Assembly: GCA_022266195.1 (NCBI GenBank) | Contig: WHVY01000011.1 | Coordinates: forward strand, 62,001-126,000 | Direction: 5' to 3' | Origin: Tetranychus cinnabarinus | Taxonomy: Eukaryota > Arthropoda > Arachnida > Trombidiformes > Tetranychidae | DNA: 64,000 bases | Shown here: positions 1 through 12,063 of the stretch, in pieces | Layout of the letters: the number at the start of each line of letters is the position of its first letter | How positions within the stretch are numbered: the stretch's first letter is position 1 | Made by a program: the position numbers and the translations under genes | Notes under the pieces: model-generated | Told to the model about the DNA's origin: nothing | The model's input: the letters and a program-made list of their open reading frames with translations, nothing else | Database searches by the model: none

Positions 1-509
1 AAATAACATTGACGATCCCAATGAGACATTTACATTGAAATAACATTGACGATCCCAATGAGACATTTACATTGAAATAACATTGACGATCCCAATGAGA
101 CATTTACACCGCCCTACTTAGAAACATTAAAATCGAAATAACATTGGCGATCTCAATGAGACATTAACATTGAAATATTATTGACGATCCCTATGAGACA
201 TTAACATTGAAATATTATTGACGATCCCAATGAGACATTTACATTGCAATACCATTGGCAAGGCCAATTAGACATTTACACCGCCCTACTCAGAAACATT
301 AAAATCGAAATCACATTGACGATCCCAATGAGACATTTACATTGAAATAACATTGACGATCCCAATGAGACATTTACATTGAAATAACATTGTCGATACC
401 ACTGAGATATTTACATTGAAATAACATTGACGATCCCAATGAGACATTTACATTGAAATAACATTGACGATCCCAATAAGACATTTACATACAAATAACA
501 TTCACGATC

Positions 510-1120
510 CCTACGCAGAAACATTTACATTGGAATAACATTGACGATCCTTATGAAACATTTACATTGAAATAACATTGACGATCCCAATGAGACATTT
601 ACATTGAAATAACATTGACGATCCCAATGAGCCATTTACATACAAATAACATTCACGATCCCTACGCAGAAACATTTACATTGGAATAACATTGACGATC
701 CTTATGAAGCATTTACATTGAAATAACATTGACGATCCCAATGAGACATTTACATTGAAATAACATTGACGATCCCAATGAGACATTTACACCGCCCTAC
801 TTAGAAACATTAAAATCGAAATAACATTGGCGATCTCAATGAGACATTAACATTGAAATAACATTGACGATCCCAATATGACATTTACATTGAAATAACA
901 TTGACGATCCCAATGAGACATTTACATACAAATAACATTCACGATCCCTACGCAGAAACATTTACATTGGAATAACATTGACGATCCTTATGAAACATTT
1001 ACATTGAAATAACATTGACGATCCCAATGAGACATTTACATTGAAATAACATTGACGATCCCAATATGACATTTATATTGAAATAACATTGAACATCCTA
1101 ATGAGCCATTTACATTGAAA
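510..1120 (-). repeat. HOR copy with an empty paralogue of the mariner site
   Basis: This segment repeats the monomer order found around the mariner insertion. It has a 40-bp CTACGCAGAA monomer, a GAGCC monomer, a second 40-bp monomer followed by TATGAAGC, a CACCGCCCTACTTAG monomer, a TTGGCGATCTC monomer, and then another 40-bp monomer. The offset to the insertion copy is 4520 bp, judged from the TATGAAGC marker at 701 versus 5221. That puts the equivalent of the target TA at 963-964, where the satellite is uninterrupted. Confidence 0.85.
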
Positions 1121-2321
1121 TAACATTGACGATCCCAATGAGACATTTACATTGAAATAACATTGACGATCCCAATGAGACATTTACATTGAAATAACAT
1201 TGACGATCCCAATGAGACATTTACATTGAAATAACATTGACGATCCCAATGAGACATTTACACCGCCCTACTTAGAAACATTAAAATCGAAATAACATTG
1301 ACGATCCCAATGAGACATTTACATTGAAATAACATTGACGATCCCAATGAGACATTTACATTGAAATAACATTGACGATCCCAATGAGACATTTACATTG
1401 AAATAGAATTGACGATCCCAATGAGACATTTACATTGAAATAACATTGACGATCCCAATGAGACATTTACATTGAAATAACATTGTCGATACCACTGAGA
1501 TATTTACATTGAAATAACATTGACGATCCCAATGAGACATTTACATTGAAATAACATTGACGATCCCAATGAGACATTTACATACAAATAACATTCACGA
1601 TCCCTACGCAGAAACATTTACATTGGAATAACATTGACGATCCTTATGAAACATTTACATTGAAATAACATTGACGATCCCAATGAGACATTGACATTGA
1701 AATAACATAGTCGATACCAATGAGATATTTACATTGAAATAACATTGACGATCCCAATGAGACATTGACATTGATATAACATTGACGATTGCAATGAGAC
1801 ATTTACATTGAAATAACATTGACGATCCCAATATGACATTTATATTGAAATAACATTGACGATCCCAATGAGACATTTACATTGAAATAACATTGTCGAT
1901 ACCACTGAGATATTTACATTGAAATAACATTGACGATCCCAATGAGACATTTACATTGAAATAACATTGACGATCCCAATGAGACATTTACATACAAATA
2001 ACATTCACGATCCCTACGCAGAAACATTTACATTGGAATAACATTGACGATCCTTATGAAACATTTACATTGAAATAACATTGACGATCTTAATGAGACA
2101 TTTACATTGAAATAACATTGTCGATACCAATGAGATATTTACATTGAAATAACATTGACGATCCCAATGAGACATTTACATTGAAATAACATTGACGATC
2201 CCAATGAGACATTGACATTGAAATAACATTGACGATTGCAATATGACATTTACATTGAAATAACATTGACGATCCCAATGAGACATTTACATTGAAATAA
2301 CATTGACGATCCCAATGAGAC

Positions 2322-4236
2322 ATTTACATTGCAATACCATTGGCAAGGCCACGAGACATTTACACCGCCCTACTCAGAAACATTAAAATCGAAATAACAT
2401 TGACGATCCCAATGAGACATTTACATTGAAATAACATTGACGATCCCAATGAGACATTTACATTGAAATAACATTGTCGATACCACTGAGATATTTACAT
2501 TGAAATAACATTGACGATCCCAATGAGACATTTACATACAAATAACATTCACGATCCCTACGCAGAAACATTTACATTGGAATAACATTGACGATCCTTA
2601 TGAAACATTTACATTGAAATAACATTGACGATCCCAATGAGACATTTACATTGAAATAACATTGACGATCCCAATATGACATTTATATTGAAATAACATT
2701 GAACATCCTAATGAGCCATTTACATTGAAATAACATTGACGATCCCAATGAGACATTTAATTTGAAATAACATTGACGATCCCAATGAGACATTTACATT
2801 GAAATAACATTGTCGATACCAATGAGACATTTACATTGAAATAACATTGACGATCCCAATGAGACATTGACATTGATATAACATTGACGATTGCAATGAG
2901 ACATTTACATTGAAATAACATTGACGATCCCAATGAGACATTTACATTGATATAACATTGACGATCCCAATGAGACATTTAAATTGAAATAACATTGACC
3001 ATCCTAATGAGCCATTTACATTGAAATAACATTGACGATCCCAATGAGACATTTACATTGAAATAACATTGACGATCCCAATGAGACATTTACATACAAA
3101 TAACATTCACGATCCCTACGCAGAAACATTTACATTGGAATAACATTGACGATCCCAATGAGACATTTACATTGAAATAACATTGTCGATACCAATGAGA
3201 TATTTACATTGAAATAACATTGACGATCCCAATGAGACATTTACATTGAAATAACATTGAAGATCCCAATGAGACATTTACACCGCCCTACTTAGAAACA
3301 TTAAAATCGAAATAACATTGACGATCCCAATGAGACATTTACATTGAAATAACATTGACGATCCCAATGAGACATTTACATTGAAATAACATTGACGATC
3401 CCAATGAGACATTTACATTGAAATAGCATTGACGATCCCAATGAGACATTTACATTGAAATAACATTGACGATTGCAATGAGACATTTACATTGAAATAA
3501 CATTGACGATCCCAATGAGACATTTACATTGATATAACATTGACGATCCCAATGAGACATTTAAATTGAAATAACATTGACCATCCTAATGAGCCATTTA
3601 CATTGAAATAACATTGACGATCCCAATGAGACATTTACATTGAAATAACATTGACGATCCCAATGAGACATTTACATTGAAATAACATTGTCTATACCAC
3701 TGAGATATTTACATTGAAATAACATTGACGATCCCAATGAGACATTTACATTGAAATAACATTGACGATCCCAATGAGCCATTTACATACAAATAACATT
3801 CACGATCCCTACGCAAAAACATTTACATTGGAATAACATTGACGATCCTTATGAAGCATTGCCATTGAAATAACATTGACGATCCCAATGAGACATTTAC
3901 ATTGAAATAACATTGACGATCCCAATGAGACATTTACACCGCCCTACTTAGAAACATTAAAATCGAAATAACATTGGCGATCTCAATGAGACATTAACAT
4001 TGAAATAACATTGACGATCCCAATATGACATTTATATTGAAATAACATTGAACATCCTAATGAGCCATTTACATTGAAATAACATTGACGATCCCAATGA
4101 GACATTTACATTGAAATAACATTGACGGTCCCAATGAGACATTTACATTGAAATAACATTGTCGATACCAATGAGATATTTACATTGAAATAACATTGAC
4201 GATCCCAATGAGACATTTACATTGAAATAACATTGA
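2322..4236 (-). repeat. Segmental satellite duplication, copy 1 (partner 9544-11569)
   Basis: The order of variant monomers here matches 9544-11569. Shared private markers include GGCCACGAGAC (2348 and 9570), TTGTCTATACC (3688 and 11021) and ATTGACGGTCC (4121 and 11454). The offset is 7222 bp in the first part and 7333 bp in the second. The 111-bp difference is exactly three monomers, missing here near 3087 or added in the partner. This is consistent with unequal exchange in register. Confidence 0.8.
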
Positions 4237-5482
4237 CGATCCCAATGAGACATTTAAATTGAAATAACATTGAACATCCTAATGAGCCATTTACATTGAA
4301 ATAACATTGACGATCCCAATGAGACATTTACATTGAAATAACATTGACGATCCCAATGAGACATTTACATTGAAATAACATTGACGATCCCAATGAGACA
4401 TTTAAATTGAAATAACATTGAACATCCTAATGAGCCATTTACATTGAAATAACATTGAACATCCTAATGAGCCATTTACATTGAAATAACATTGACGATC
4501 CCAATGAGACATTTACATTGAAATAACATTGACGATCCCAATGAGACATTTACATTGAAATAACATTGACGATCCCAATGAGACATTTAAATTGAAATAA
4601 CATTGAACATCCTAATGAGCCATTTACATTGAAATAACATTGACGATCCCAATGAGACATTTACATTGAAATAACATTGACGATCCCAATGAGACATTTA
4701 CACCGCCCTACTTAGAAACATTAAAATCGAAATAACATTGACGATCCCAATGAGACATTTACACCGCCCTACTTAGAAACATTAAAATCGAAATAACATT
4801 GACGATCCCAATGAGACATTTACATTGAAATAACATTGACGATCCCAATGAGACATTTACATTGAAATAACATTGACGATCCCAATGAGACATTTACATT
4901 GAAATAACATTGACGATCCCAATATGACATTTATATTGAAATAACATTGAACATCCTAATGAGCCATTTACATTGAAATAACATTGACGATCCCAATGAG
5001 ACATTTACATTGAAATAACATTGACGATCCCTACGCAGAAACATTTACATTGGAATAACATTGACGATCCTTATGAAACATTTACATTGAAATAACATTG
5101 ACGATCCCAATGAGACATTTACATTGAAATAACATTGACGATCCCAATGAGCCATTTACATACAAATAACATTCACGATCCCTACGCAGAAACATTTACA
5201 TTGGAATAACATTGACGATCCTTATGAAGCATTTACATTGAAATAACATTGACGATCCCAATGAGACATTTACATTGAAATAACATTGACGATCCCAATG
5301 AGACATTTACACCGCCCTACTTAGAAACATTAAAATCGAAATAACATTGGCGATCTCAATGAGACATTAACATTGAAATAACATTGACGATCCCAATATG
5401 ACATTTACATTGAAATAACATTGACGATCCCAATGAGACATTTACATACAAATAACATTCACGATCCCTACGCAGAAACATT

Positions 5483-5484
5483 TA
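5483..5484. other. TA target-site duplication, left
   Basis: TA directly precedes the left terminal inverted repeat. The same TA occurs once in the uninterrupted satellite paralogue at 7862-7863, which shows that it is duplicated target DNA and not part of the element. TA targets are the rule for Tc1/mariner transposons. Confidence 0.95.
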
Positions 5485-5516
5485 TTAGGCTGCCCGGAGC
5501 AAGAGGAACTGGTTTT
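5485..5516 (+). repeat. Mariner left terminal inverted repeat
   Basis: The first 19 bases are the exact reverse complement of the last 19 bases of the element. Extending to 32 bases gives three mismatches, at repeat positions 20, 21 and 28. In mariners this end is where the transposase N-terminal domain binds and cuts. The perfect outer block ends ...GGAGCAAG. Confidence 0.95.
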
Positions 5517-5624
5517 GAACTATCCGCGTTTTGTTATTACTGATTTCTCAGGTCGCCACAAGGGCTCTTTTTGTAGCTAAGGAAACGGAGGATCATTTTC
5601 CTTTGTTAATTGTAACAAAAAAGT
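5517..5624 (+). promoter_or_regulatory. Mariner leader between inverted repeat and transposase start
   Basis: This short non-satellite leader should hold the transposase promoter and 5' untranslated sequence. I see no clear TATA box or other named element. An in-frame TAA at 5613-5615 closes the frame 12 bases before the start codon. The bases around the start (A at -3, G at +4) fit a good eukaryotic initiation context. The promoter role is inferred from position. Confidence 0.5.
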
Positions 5625-6689
5625 ATGGATTTTAAAAGTGCTCTAATAGAACAAATTAAAACCGAGCATCAACGCTCTTTTATCTTGTTTGGTGTCCTCG
5701 CATCCCATTCAAACACCATTATCCACCAAAATCTCGTGAAGTTGATTGGAGATAAGGCGATCAGTCAATCGCAAGTAGCCAAATACGCAGCTGAGTTCAG
5801 ACAAGGCCAGCTCATTGACAAACGTGGTCACGGAGGTGACAGGTCAGATCCTTCAGCTTTAGAGAGCCAAGTGGACAAAATCAGAGGGCTCATGGATGAA
5901 TCGAGACATTGGTCCCAGAGGTCTCTATCGATGGTATCAGGTGTCCCAAAAACCACCGTGGGTCACATCTGTAAGGATATATTGAAGTTGCGCAAACTAC
6001 TGGGAAAATGGGTCCCTCATAATCTAAGCTCGGAACAGAAGGAACTGCGTGTTGTTAAGTGTAAAATCAACTTAATGCATTGGCAGAAAACCCAAACACT
6101 GTTAAAAAGAACCCTAACAGTTGATGAAACATGGGTGTCACTTTACATGGCTCCAGATCGAAGCCAAGCCAGATCATACGTTTATCCCGGTGAAGCAACT
6201 CCACAGATTGTGCGGCAAAACATTCATAGCCCTAAAAGGATGCTGATAATGGCAATGGATCATAAAGGAATTGCTTTTTGGGAGCTCATGCCTGAAAAAA
6301 CCACTGTGAAGGCCGACAGCTATGTAGCCTTCTTGGACGTACATATTGAAAATTGGTTAGGCACAAGATCTAGTCGCTATCTGTGGCTACTTCATGACAA
6401 TGCTAGGCCACATGTGGCTACAACAGTTAAGGAATATCTTAAAGAAAAAGGAATCACCCTTTGGGACCATCCGCCCTATTCACCCGATATCAGCCCTTTA
6501 GATTTCTGCTGTTTTGGTCAGTTGAAAAGGGCCATGAGAGGAGTCCAATACCAAAATTGGGAAGAGTTTGAAGAACGTTTGACCGAGGTTGTGGCAAATC
6601 TCAACGCAGAAGATAAAATGGGCGGGGTCAATGATTTACCGCAAAGATGGAAGAGAGTTATCTATGGAAACGGAGAGTATATCGCATAA
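5625..6689 (+). CDS. Mariner transposase, DD34D, 354 residues, apparently intact
   Basis: This enzyme should bind the element's inverted repeats, excise the transposon and join it to a TA target. It acts in the nucleus with divalent metal. The N-terminal part (about residues 10-120) is helix-rich and fits the paired-like double helix-turn-helix of mariners. The linker motif WVPHNL is at 129-134, where mariners have WVPHEL. The catalytic triad is visible: D167 in TVDETW, D258 in HDNARPH and D293 in YSPDISPLDF, with 34 residues between the last two. YVYPGE (185-190) and NIH (199-201) are further family landmarks. Mariner transposases are usually near 345 residues, so this is full length. The start is the first ATG after an in-frame stop. 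There is no frameshift or internal stop. Divergence from textbook motifs (PLDFCCF instead of PSDYHLF) suggests a less-studied lineage. Activity is plausible but unproven. Confidence 0.96.
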   Translation: MDFKSALIEQIKTEHQRSFILFGVLASHSNTIIHQNLVKLIGDKAISQSQVAKYAAEFRQGQLIDKRGHGGDRSDPSALESQVDKIRGLMDESRHWSQRSLSMVSGVPKTTVGHICKDILKLRKLLGKWVPHNLSSEQKELRVVKCKINLMHWQKTQTLLKRTLTVDETWVSLYMAPDRSQARSYVYPGEATPQIVRQNIHSPKRMLIMAMDHKGIAFWELMPEKTTVKADSYVAFLDVHIENWLGTRSSRYLWLLHDNARPHVATTVKEYLKEKGITLWDHPPYSPDISPLDFCCFGQLKRAMRGVQYQNWEEFEERLTEVVANLNAEDKMGGVNDLPQRWKRVIYGNGEYIA

Positions 6690-6727
6690 GTAGTAAACTC
6701 TGAAAATTTTGACTTGATACGATGTCT

Positions 6728-6733
6728 AATAAA
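6728..6733 (+). terminator. Candidate polyadenylation signal of the transposase transcript
   Basis: A canonical AATAAA hexamer lies 38 bases after the TAA stop codon and before the right inverted repeat. Its placement fits 3'-end formation inside the element. In A/T-rich DNA such a hexamer can occur by chance, so this is a positional inference. Confidence 0.55.
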
Positions 6734-6749
6734 AAAGTTATTAAAAATT

Positions 6750-6781
6750 AAAATCAGTTCAGCTTGCTCCGGGCAGCCTAA
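6750..6781 (-). repeat. Mariner right terminal inverted repeat
   Basis: This is the reverse complement of 5485-5516, with the outer 19 bases identical and 29 of 32 bases matching. It ends ...GGGCAGCCTAA and is followed directly by the TA target duplication. Confidence 0.95.
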
Positions 6782-6783
6782 TA
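6782..6783. other. TA target-site duplication, right
   Basis: TA follows the right inverted repeat, after which the satellite resumes mid-monomer with CATTGGAATAAC. This is exactly the continuation seen in the uninterrupted HOR copies. Confidence 0.95.
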
Positions 6784-7408
6784 CATTGGAATAACATTGA
6801 CGATCCTTATGAAACATTTACATTGAAATAACATTGACGATCCCAATGAGACATTTACATTGAAATAACATTGACGATCCCAATATGACATTTATATTGA
6901 AATAACATTGAACATCCTAATGAGCCATTTACATTGAAATAACATTGACGATCCCAATGAGACATTTACATTGAAATAACATTGACGATCCCAATGAGAC
7001 ATTTACATTGAAATACCATTGACGATCCCAATGAGACATTTACATTGAAATAAAATTGACGATCCCAATGAGACATTTACACCGCCCTACTTAGAAACAT
7101 TAAAATCGAAATAACATTGACGATCCCAATGAGACATTTACATTGAAATAACATTGACGATCCCAATGAGACATTTACACCGCCCTACTTAGAAACATTA
7201 AAATCGAAATAACATTGACGATCCCAATGAGACATTTACATTGAAATAACATTGACGATCCCAATGAGACATTTACATTGAAATAACATTGACGATCCCA
7301 ATGAGACATTGACATTGAAATAACATTGACGATTGCAATATGACATTTACATTGAAATAACATTGACGATCCCAATGAGACATTTACATACAAATAACAT
7401 TCACGATC

Positions 7409-8257
7409 CCTACGCAGAAACATTTACATTGGAATAACATTGACGATCCTTATGAAACATTTACATTGAAATAACATTGACGATCCCAATGAGACATTTA
7501 CATTGAAATAACATTGACGATCCCAATGAGCCATTTACATACAAATAACATTCACGATCCCTACGCAGAAACATTTACATTGGAATAACATTGACGATCC
7601 TTATGAAGCATTTACATTGAAATAACATTGACGATCCCAATGAGACATTTACATTGAAATAACATTGACGATCCCAATGAGACATTTACACCGCCCTACT
7701 TAGAAACATTAAAATCGAAATAACATTGGCGATCTCAATGAGACATTAACATTGAAATAACATTGACGATCCCAATATGACATTTACATTGAAATAACAT
7801 TGACGATCCCAATGAGACATTTACATACAAATAACATTCACGATCCCTACGCAGAAACATTTACATTGGAATAACATTGACGATCCTTATGAAACATTTA
7901 CATTGAAATAACATTGACGATCCCAATGAGACATTTACATTGAAATAACATTGACGATCCCAATATGACATTTATATTGAAATAACATTGAACATCCTAA
8001 TGAGCCATTTACATTGAAATAACATTGACGATCCCAATGAGACATTTACATTGAAATAACATTGACGATCCCAATGAGACATTTACATTGAAATAACATT
8101 GACGATCCCAATGAGACATTTACATTGAAATAACATTGACGATCCCAATGAGACATTTACACCGCCCTACTTAGAAACATTAAAATCGAAATAACATTGA
8201 CGATCCCAATGAGACATTTACATTGAAATAACATTGACGATCCCAATGAGACATTTA
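7409..8257 (-). repeat. HOR copy with empty mariner site (partner 5028-7177)
   Basis: This is the uninterrupted counterpart of the insertion locus. TA at 7862-7863 corresponds exactly to the duplicated target (5483+2379 and 6782+1080 both give 7862). It shows the pre-insertion sequence CAGAAACATTTACATTGG. Confidence 0.9.
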
Positions 8258-9543
8258 CATTGAAATAACATTGACGATCCCAATGAGACATTTACACCGC
8301 CCTACTTAGAAACATTAAAATCGAAATAACATTGACGATCCCAATGAGACATTTACACCGCCCTACTTAGAAACATTAAAATCGAAATAACATTGACGAT
8401 CCCAATGAGACATTTACATTGAAATAACATTGACGATCCCAATGAGACATTTACATTGAAATAACATTGACGATCCCAATATGACATTTATATTGAAATA
8501 ACATTGAACATCCTAATGAGCCATTTACATTGAAATAACATTGACGATCCCAATGAGACATTTACATTGAAATAACATTGACGATCCCAATGAGACATTT
8601 ACATTGAAATAACATTGACGATCCCAATGAGACATTTACATTGAAATAACATTGACGATCCCAATGAGACATTTACACCGCCCTACTTAGAAACATTAAA
8701 ATCGAAATAACATTGACGATCCCAATGAGACATTTACATTGAAATAACATTGACGATCCCAATGAGACATTTACATTGAAATAACATTGACGATCCCAAT
8801 GAGACATTTACATTGAAATAGCATTGACGATCCCAATGAGACATTTACATTGAAATAACATTGACGATTGCAATGAGACATTGACATTGAAATAACATAG
8901 TCGATACCAATGAGATATTTACATTGAAATAACATTGTCGATACCACTGAGACATTTACATTGAAATAACATTGACGATCCCAATGAGACATTTACATTG
9001 AAATAACATTGACGATCCCAATGAGACATTTACACCGCCCTACTTAGAAACATTAAAATCGAAATAACATTGACGATCCCAATGAGACATTTACACCGCC
9101 CTACTTAGAAACATTAAAATCGAAATAACATTGACGATCCCAATGAGACATTTACATTGAAATAACATTGACGATCCCAATGAGACATTTACATTGAAAT
9201 AACATTGACGATCCCAATGAGACATTTACATTGAAATAGCATTGACGATCCCAATGAGACATTTACATTGAAATAACATTGACGATTGCAATGAGACATT
9301 GACATTGAAATAACATTGACGATCCCAATGAGACATTTACATTGAAATAGCATTGACGATCCCAATGAGACATTTACATTGAAATAACATTGACGATCCC
9401 AATGAGACATTTACACCGCCCTACTAGGAAACATTAAAATCGAAATAACATTGGCGATCTCAATGAGACATTAACATTGAAATATTATTGACGATCCCTA
9501 TGAGACATTAACATTGAAATATTATTGACGATCCCAATGAGAC

Positions 9544-11569
9544 ATTTACATTGCAATACCATTGGCAAGGCCACGAGACATTTACACCGCCCTACTCAGA
9601 AACATTAAAATCGAAATAACATTGACGATCCCAATGAGACATTTACATTGAAATAACATTGACGATCCCAATGAGACATTTACATTGAAATAACATTGTC
9701 GATACCACTGAGATATTTACATTGAAATAACATTGACGATCCCAATGAGACATTTACATACAAATAACATTCACGATCCCTACGCAGAAACATTTACATT
9801 GGAATAACATTGACGATCCTTATGAAACATTTACATTGAAATAACATTGACGATCCCAATGAGACATTTACATTGAAATAACATTGACGATCCCAATATG
9901 ACATTTATATTGAAATAACATTGAACATCCTAATGAGCCATTTACATTGAAATAACATTGACGATCCCAATGAGACATTTAATTTGAAATAACATTGACG
10001 ATCCCAATGAGACATTTACATTGAAATAACATTGTCGATACCAATGAGACATTTACATTGAAATAACATTGACGATCCCAATGAGACATTGACATTGATA
10101 TAACATTGACGATTGCAATGAGACATTTACATTGAAATAACATTGACGATCCCAATGAGACATTTACATTGATATAACATTGACGATCCCAATGAGACAT
10201 TTAAATTGAAATAACATTGACCATCCTAATGAGCCATTTACATTGAAATAACATTGACGATCCCAATGAGACATTTACATTGAAATAACATTGACGATCC
10301 CAATGAGACATTTACATTGAAATAACATTGTCGATACCACTGAGATATTTACATTGAAATAACATTGACGATCCCAATGAGACATTTACATTGAAATAAC
10401 ATTGACGATCCCAATGAGACATTTACATACAAATAACATTCACGATCCCTACGCAGAAACATTTACATTGGAATAACATTGACGATCCCAATGAGACATT
10501 TACATTGAAATAACATTGTCGATACCAATGAGATATTTACATTGAAATAACATTGACGATCCCAATGAGACATTTACATTGAAATAACATTGAAGATCCC
10601 AATGAGACATTTACACCGCCCTACTTAGAAACATTAAAATCGAAATAACATTGACGATCCCAATGAGACATTTACATTGAAATAACATTGACGATCCCAA
10701 TGAGACATTTACATTGAAATAACATTGACGATCCCAATGAGACATTTACATTGAAATAGCATTGACGATCCCAATGAGACATTTACATTGAAATAACATT
10801 GACGATTGCAATGAGACATTTACATTGAAATAACATTGACGATCCCAATGAGACATTTACATTGATATAACATTGACGATCCCAATGAGACATTTAAATT
10901 GAAATAACATTGACCATCCTAATGAGCCATTTACATTGAAATAACATTGACGATCCCAATGAGACATTTACATTGAAATAACATTGACGATCCCAATGAG
11001 ACATTTACATTGAAATAACATTGTCTATACCACTGAGATATTTACATTGAAATAACATTGACGATCCCAATGAGACATTTACATTGAAATAACATTGACG
11101 ATCCCAATGAGCCATTTACATACAAATAACATTCACGATCCCTACGCAGAAACATTTACATTGGAATAACATTGACGATCCTTATGAAGCATTGCCATTG
11201 AAATAACATTGACGATCCCAATGAGACATTTACATTGAAATAACATTGACGATCCCAATGAGACATTTACACCGCCCTACTTAGAAACATTAAAATCGAA
11301 ATAACATTGGCGATCTCAATGAGACATTAACATTGAAATAACATTGACGATCCCAATATGACATTTATATTGAAATAACATTGAACATCCTAATGAGCCA
11401 TTTACATTGAAATAACATTGACGATCCCAATGAGACATTTACATTGAAATAACATTGACGGTCCCAATGAGACATTTACATTGAAATAACATTGTCGATA
11501 CCAATGAGATATTTACATTGAAATAACATTGACGATCCCAATGAGACATTTACATTGAAATAACATTGA
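9544..11569 (-). repeat. Segmental satellite duplication, copy 2 (partner 2322-4236)
   Basis: The monomer order and private variants match 2322-4236, including the GGCCACGAG deletion variant and the single TTGTCTATACC monomer. This copy holds three additional monomers near 10310-10420. Confidence 0.8.
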
Positions 11570-11650
11570 ACATCCTAATGAGCCATTTACATTGAAATAA
11601 CATTGACGATCCCAATGAGACATTTACATTGAAATAACATTGACGATCCC

Positions 11651-12063
11651 AATAAGACATTTACATTGAAATAACATTGTCGATACCAATGAGATATTTA
11701 CATTGAAATAACATTGACGATCCCAATGAGACATTTACATTGAAATAACATTGACGATCCCAATGAGACATTTACATTGAAATAACATTGACGATCCCAA
11801 TAAGACATTTACATTGAAATAACATTGTCGATACCAATGAGATATTTACATTGAAATAACATTGACGATCCCAATGAGACATTTACATTGAAATAACATT
11901 GACGATCCCAATAAGACATTTACATTGAAATAACATTGTCGATACCAATGAGATATTTACATTGAAATAACATTGACGATCCCAATGAGACATTTACATT
12001 GAAATAACATTGACGATCCCAATGAGACATTTACATTGAAATAACATTGACGATCCCAATAAG
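11651..12063 (-). repeat. Local HOR marked by CCAATAAGAC monomers
   Basis: The variant AATAAG, in place of AATGAG, occurs at 11651, 11799, 11910 and 12058. The spacings are 148, 111 and 148 bp, that is 4, 3 and 4 monomers. Each is followed by a GTCGATACCAATGAGATATT monomer. This is a young 3- to 4-monomer HOR confined to this spot; a lone AATAAG also occurs near 475. Confidence 0.8.

Larger units (their letters stand above)
1..5484 (-). repeat. 37-bp satellite array, left arm, segment before the mariner insertion
   Basis: This stretch is an uninterrupted tandem array with a 37-bp monomer. A typical copy is at 26-62: it begins ACATTTACATTG and ends GACGATCCCAATGAG. Within each monomer ACATT occurs three times, CATTG twice and CAATG once, and there is one GATC. 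Recurrent variants include CTAATGAGCC, CCAATATGAC, GTCGATACCA and GACGATTGCAATG. Shortened 24-bp monomers contain CACCGCCCTAC, and 40-bp monomers contain CCTACGCAGAA. The array is already in progress at base 1. I see no gene in it. Strand is given as minus only to contrast with the right arm, because the open frames of the repeat read leftward here. Confidence 0.97.
5485..6781 (+). mobile_element. Complete mariner-type (DD34D) DNA transposon, 1297 bp
   Basis: This cut-and-paste DNA transposon is the only non-satellite DNA in the window. Both ends carry the same inverted sequence (TTAGGCTGCCCGGAGCAAG, 19 bp perfect and about 32 bp with three mismatches), and TA flanks each side. It encodes one uninterrupted 354-residue transposase read left to right, with a 140-bp leader and a 92-bp tail. 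Its length, a little under 1.3 kb, is normal for a full mariner. Identical outer ends, an intact frame and insertion into only one of three equivalent HOR copies suggest a fairly recent arrival. I cannot assign it to a named mariner subfamily from the sequence alone. Confidence 0.96.
5028..7177 (-). repeat. HOR copy that carries the mariner insertion (partner 7409-8257)
   Basis: Without the transposon and one TA, this segment lines up with 7409-8257. The offset is 2379 bp before the insertion (TATGAAGC at 5221 versus 7600) and 1080 bp after it (CACCGCCC at 7080 versus 8160). The difference, 1299 bp, equals the 1297-bp element plus a 2-bp target duplication. A few point differences exist on the right side, for example AAATACC and AAATAAAATTG near 7014 and 7050. 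Confidence 0.88.

Noticed and set aside
5581..6675. Ten-base direct repeat GGAAACGGAG in the mariner (5581-5590 and 6666-6675)
   Set aside because: One copy lies in the leader and the other inside the coding end. A ten-base match is short, and there is no supporting symmetry with the inverted repeats, so chance is the simplest explanation.
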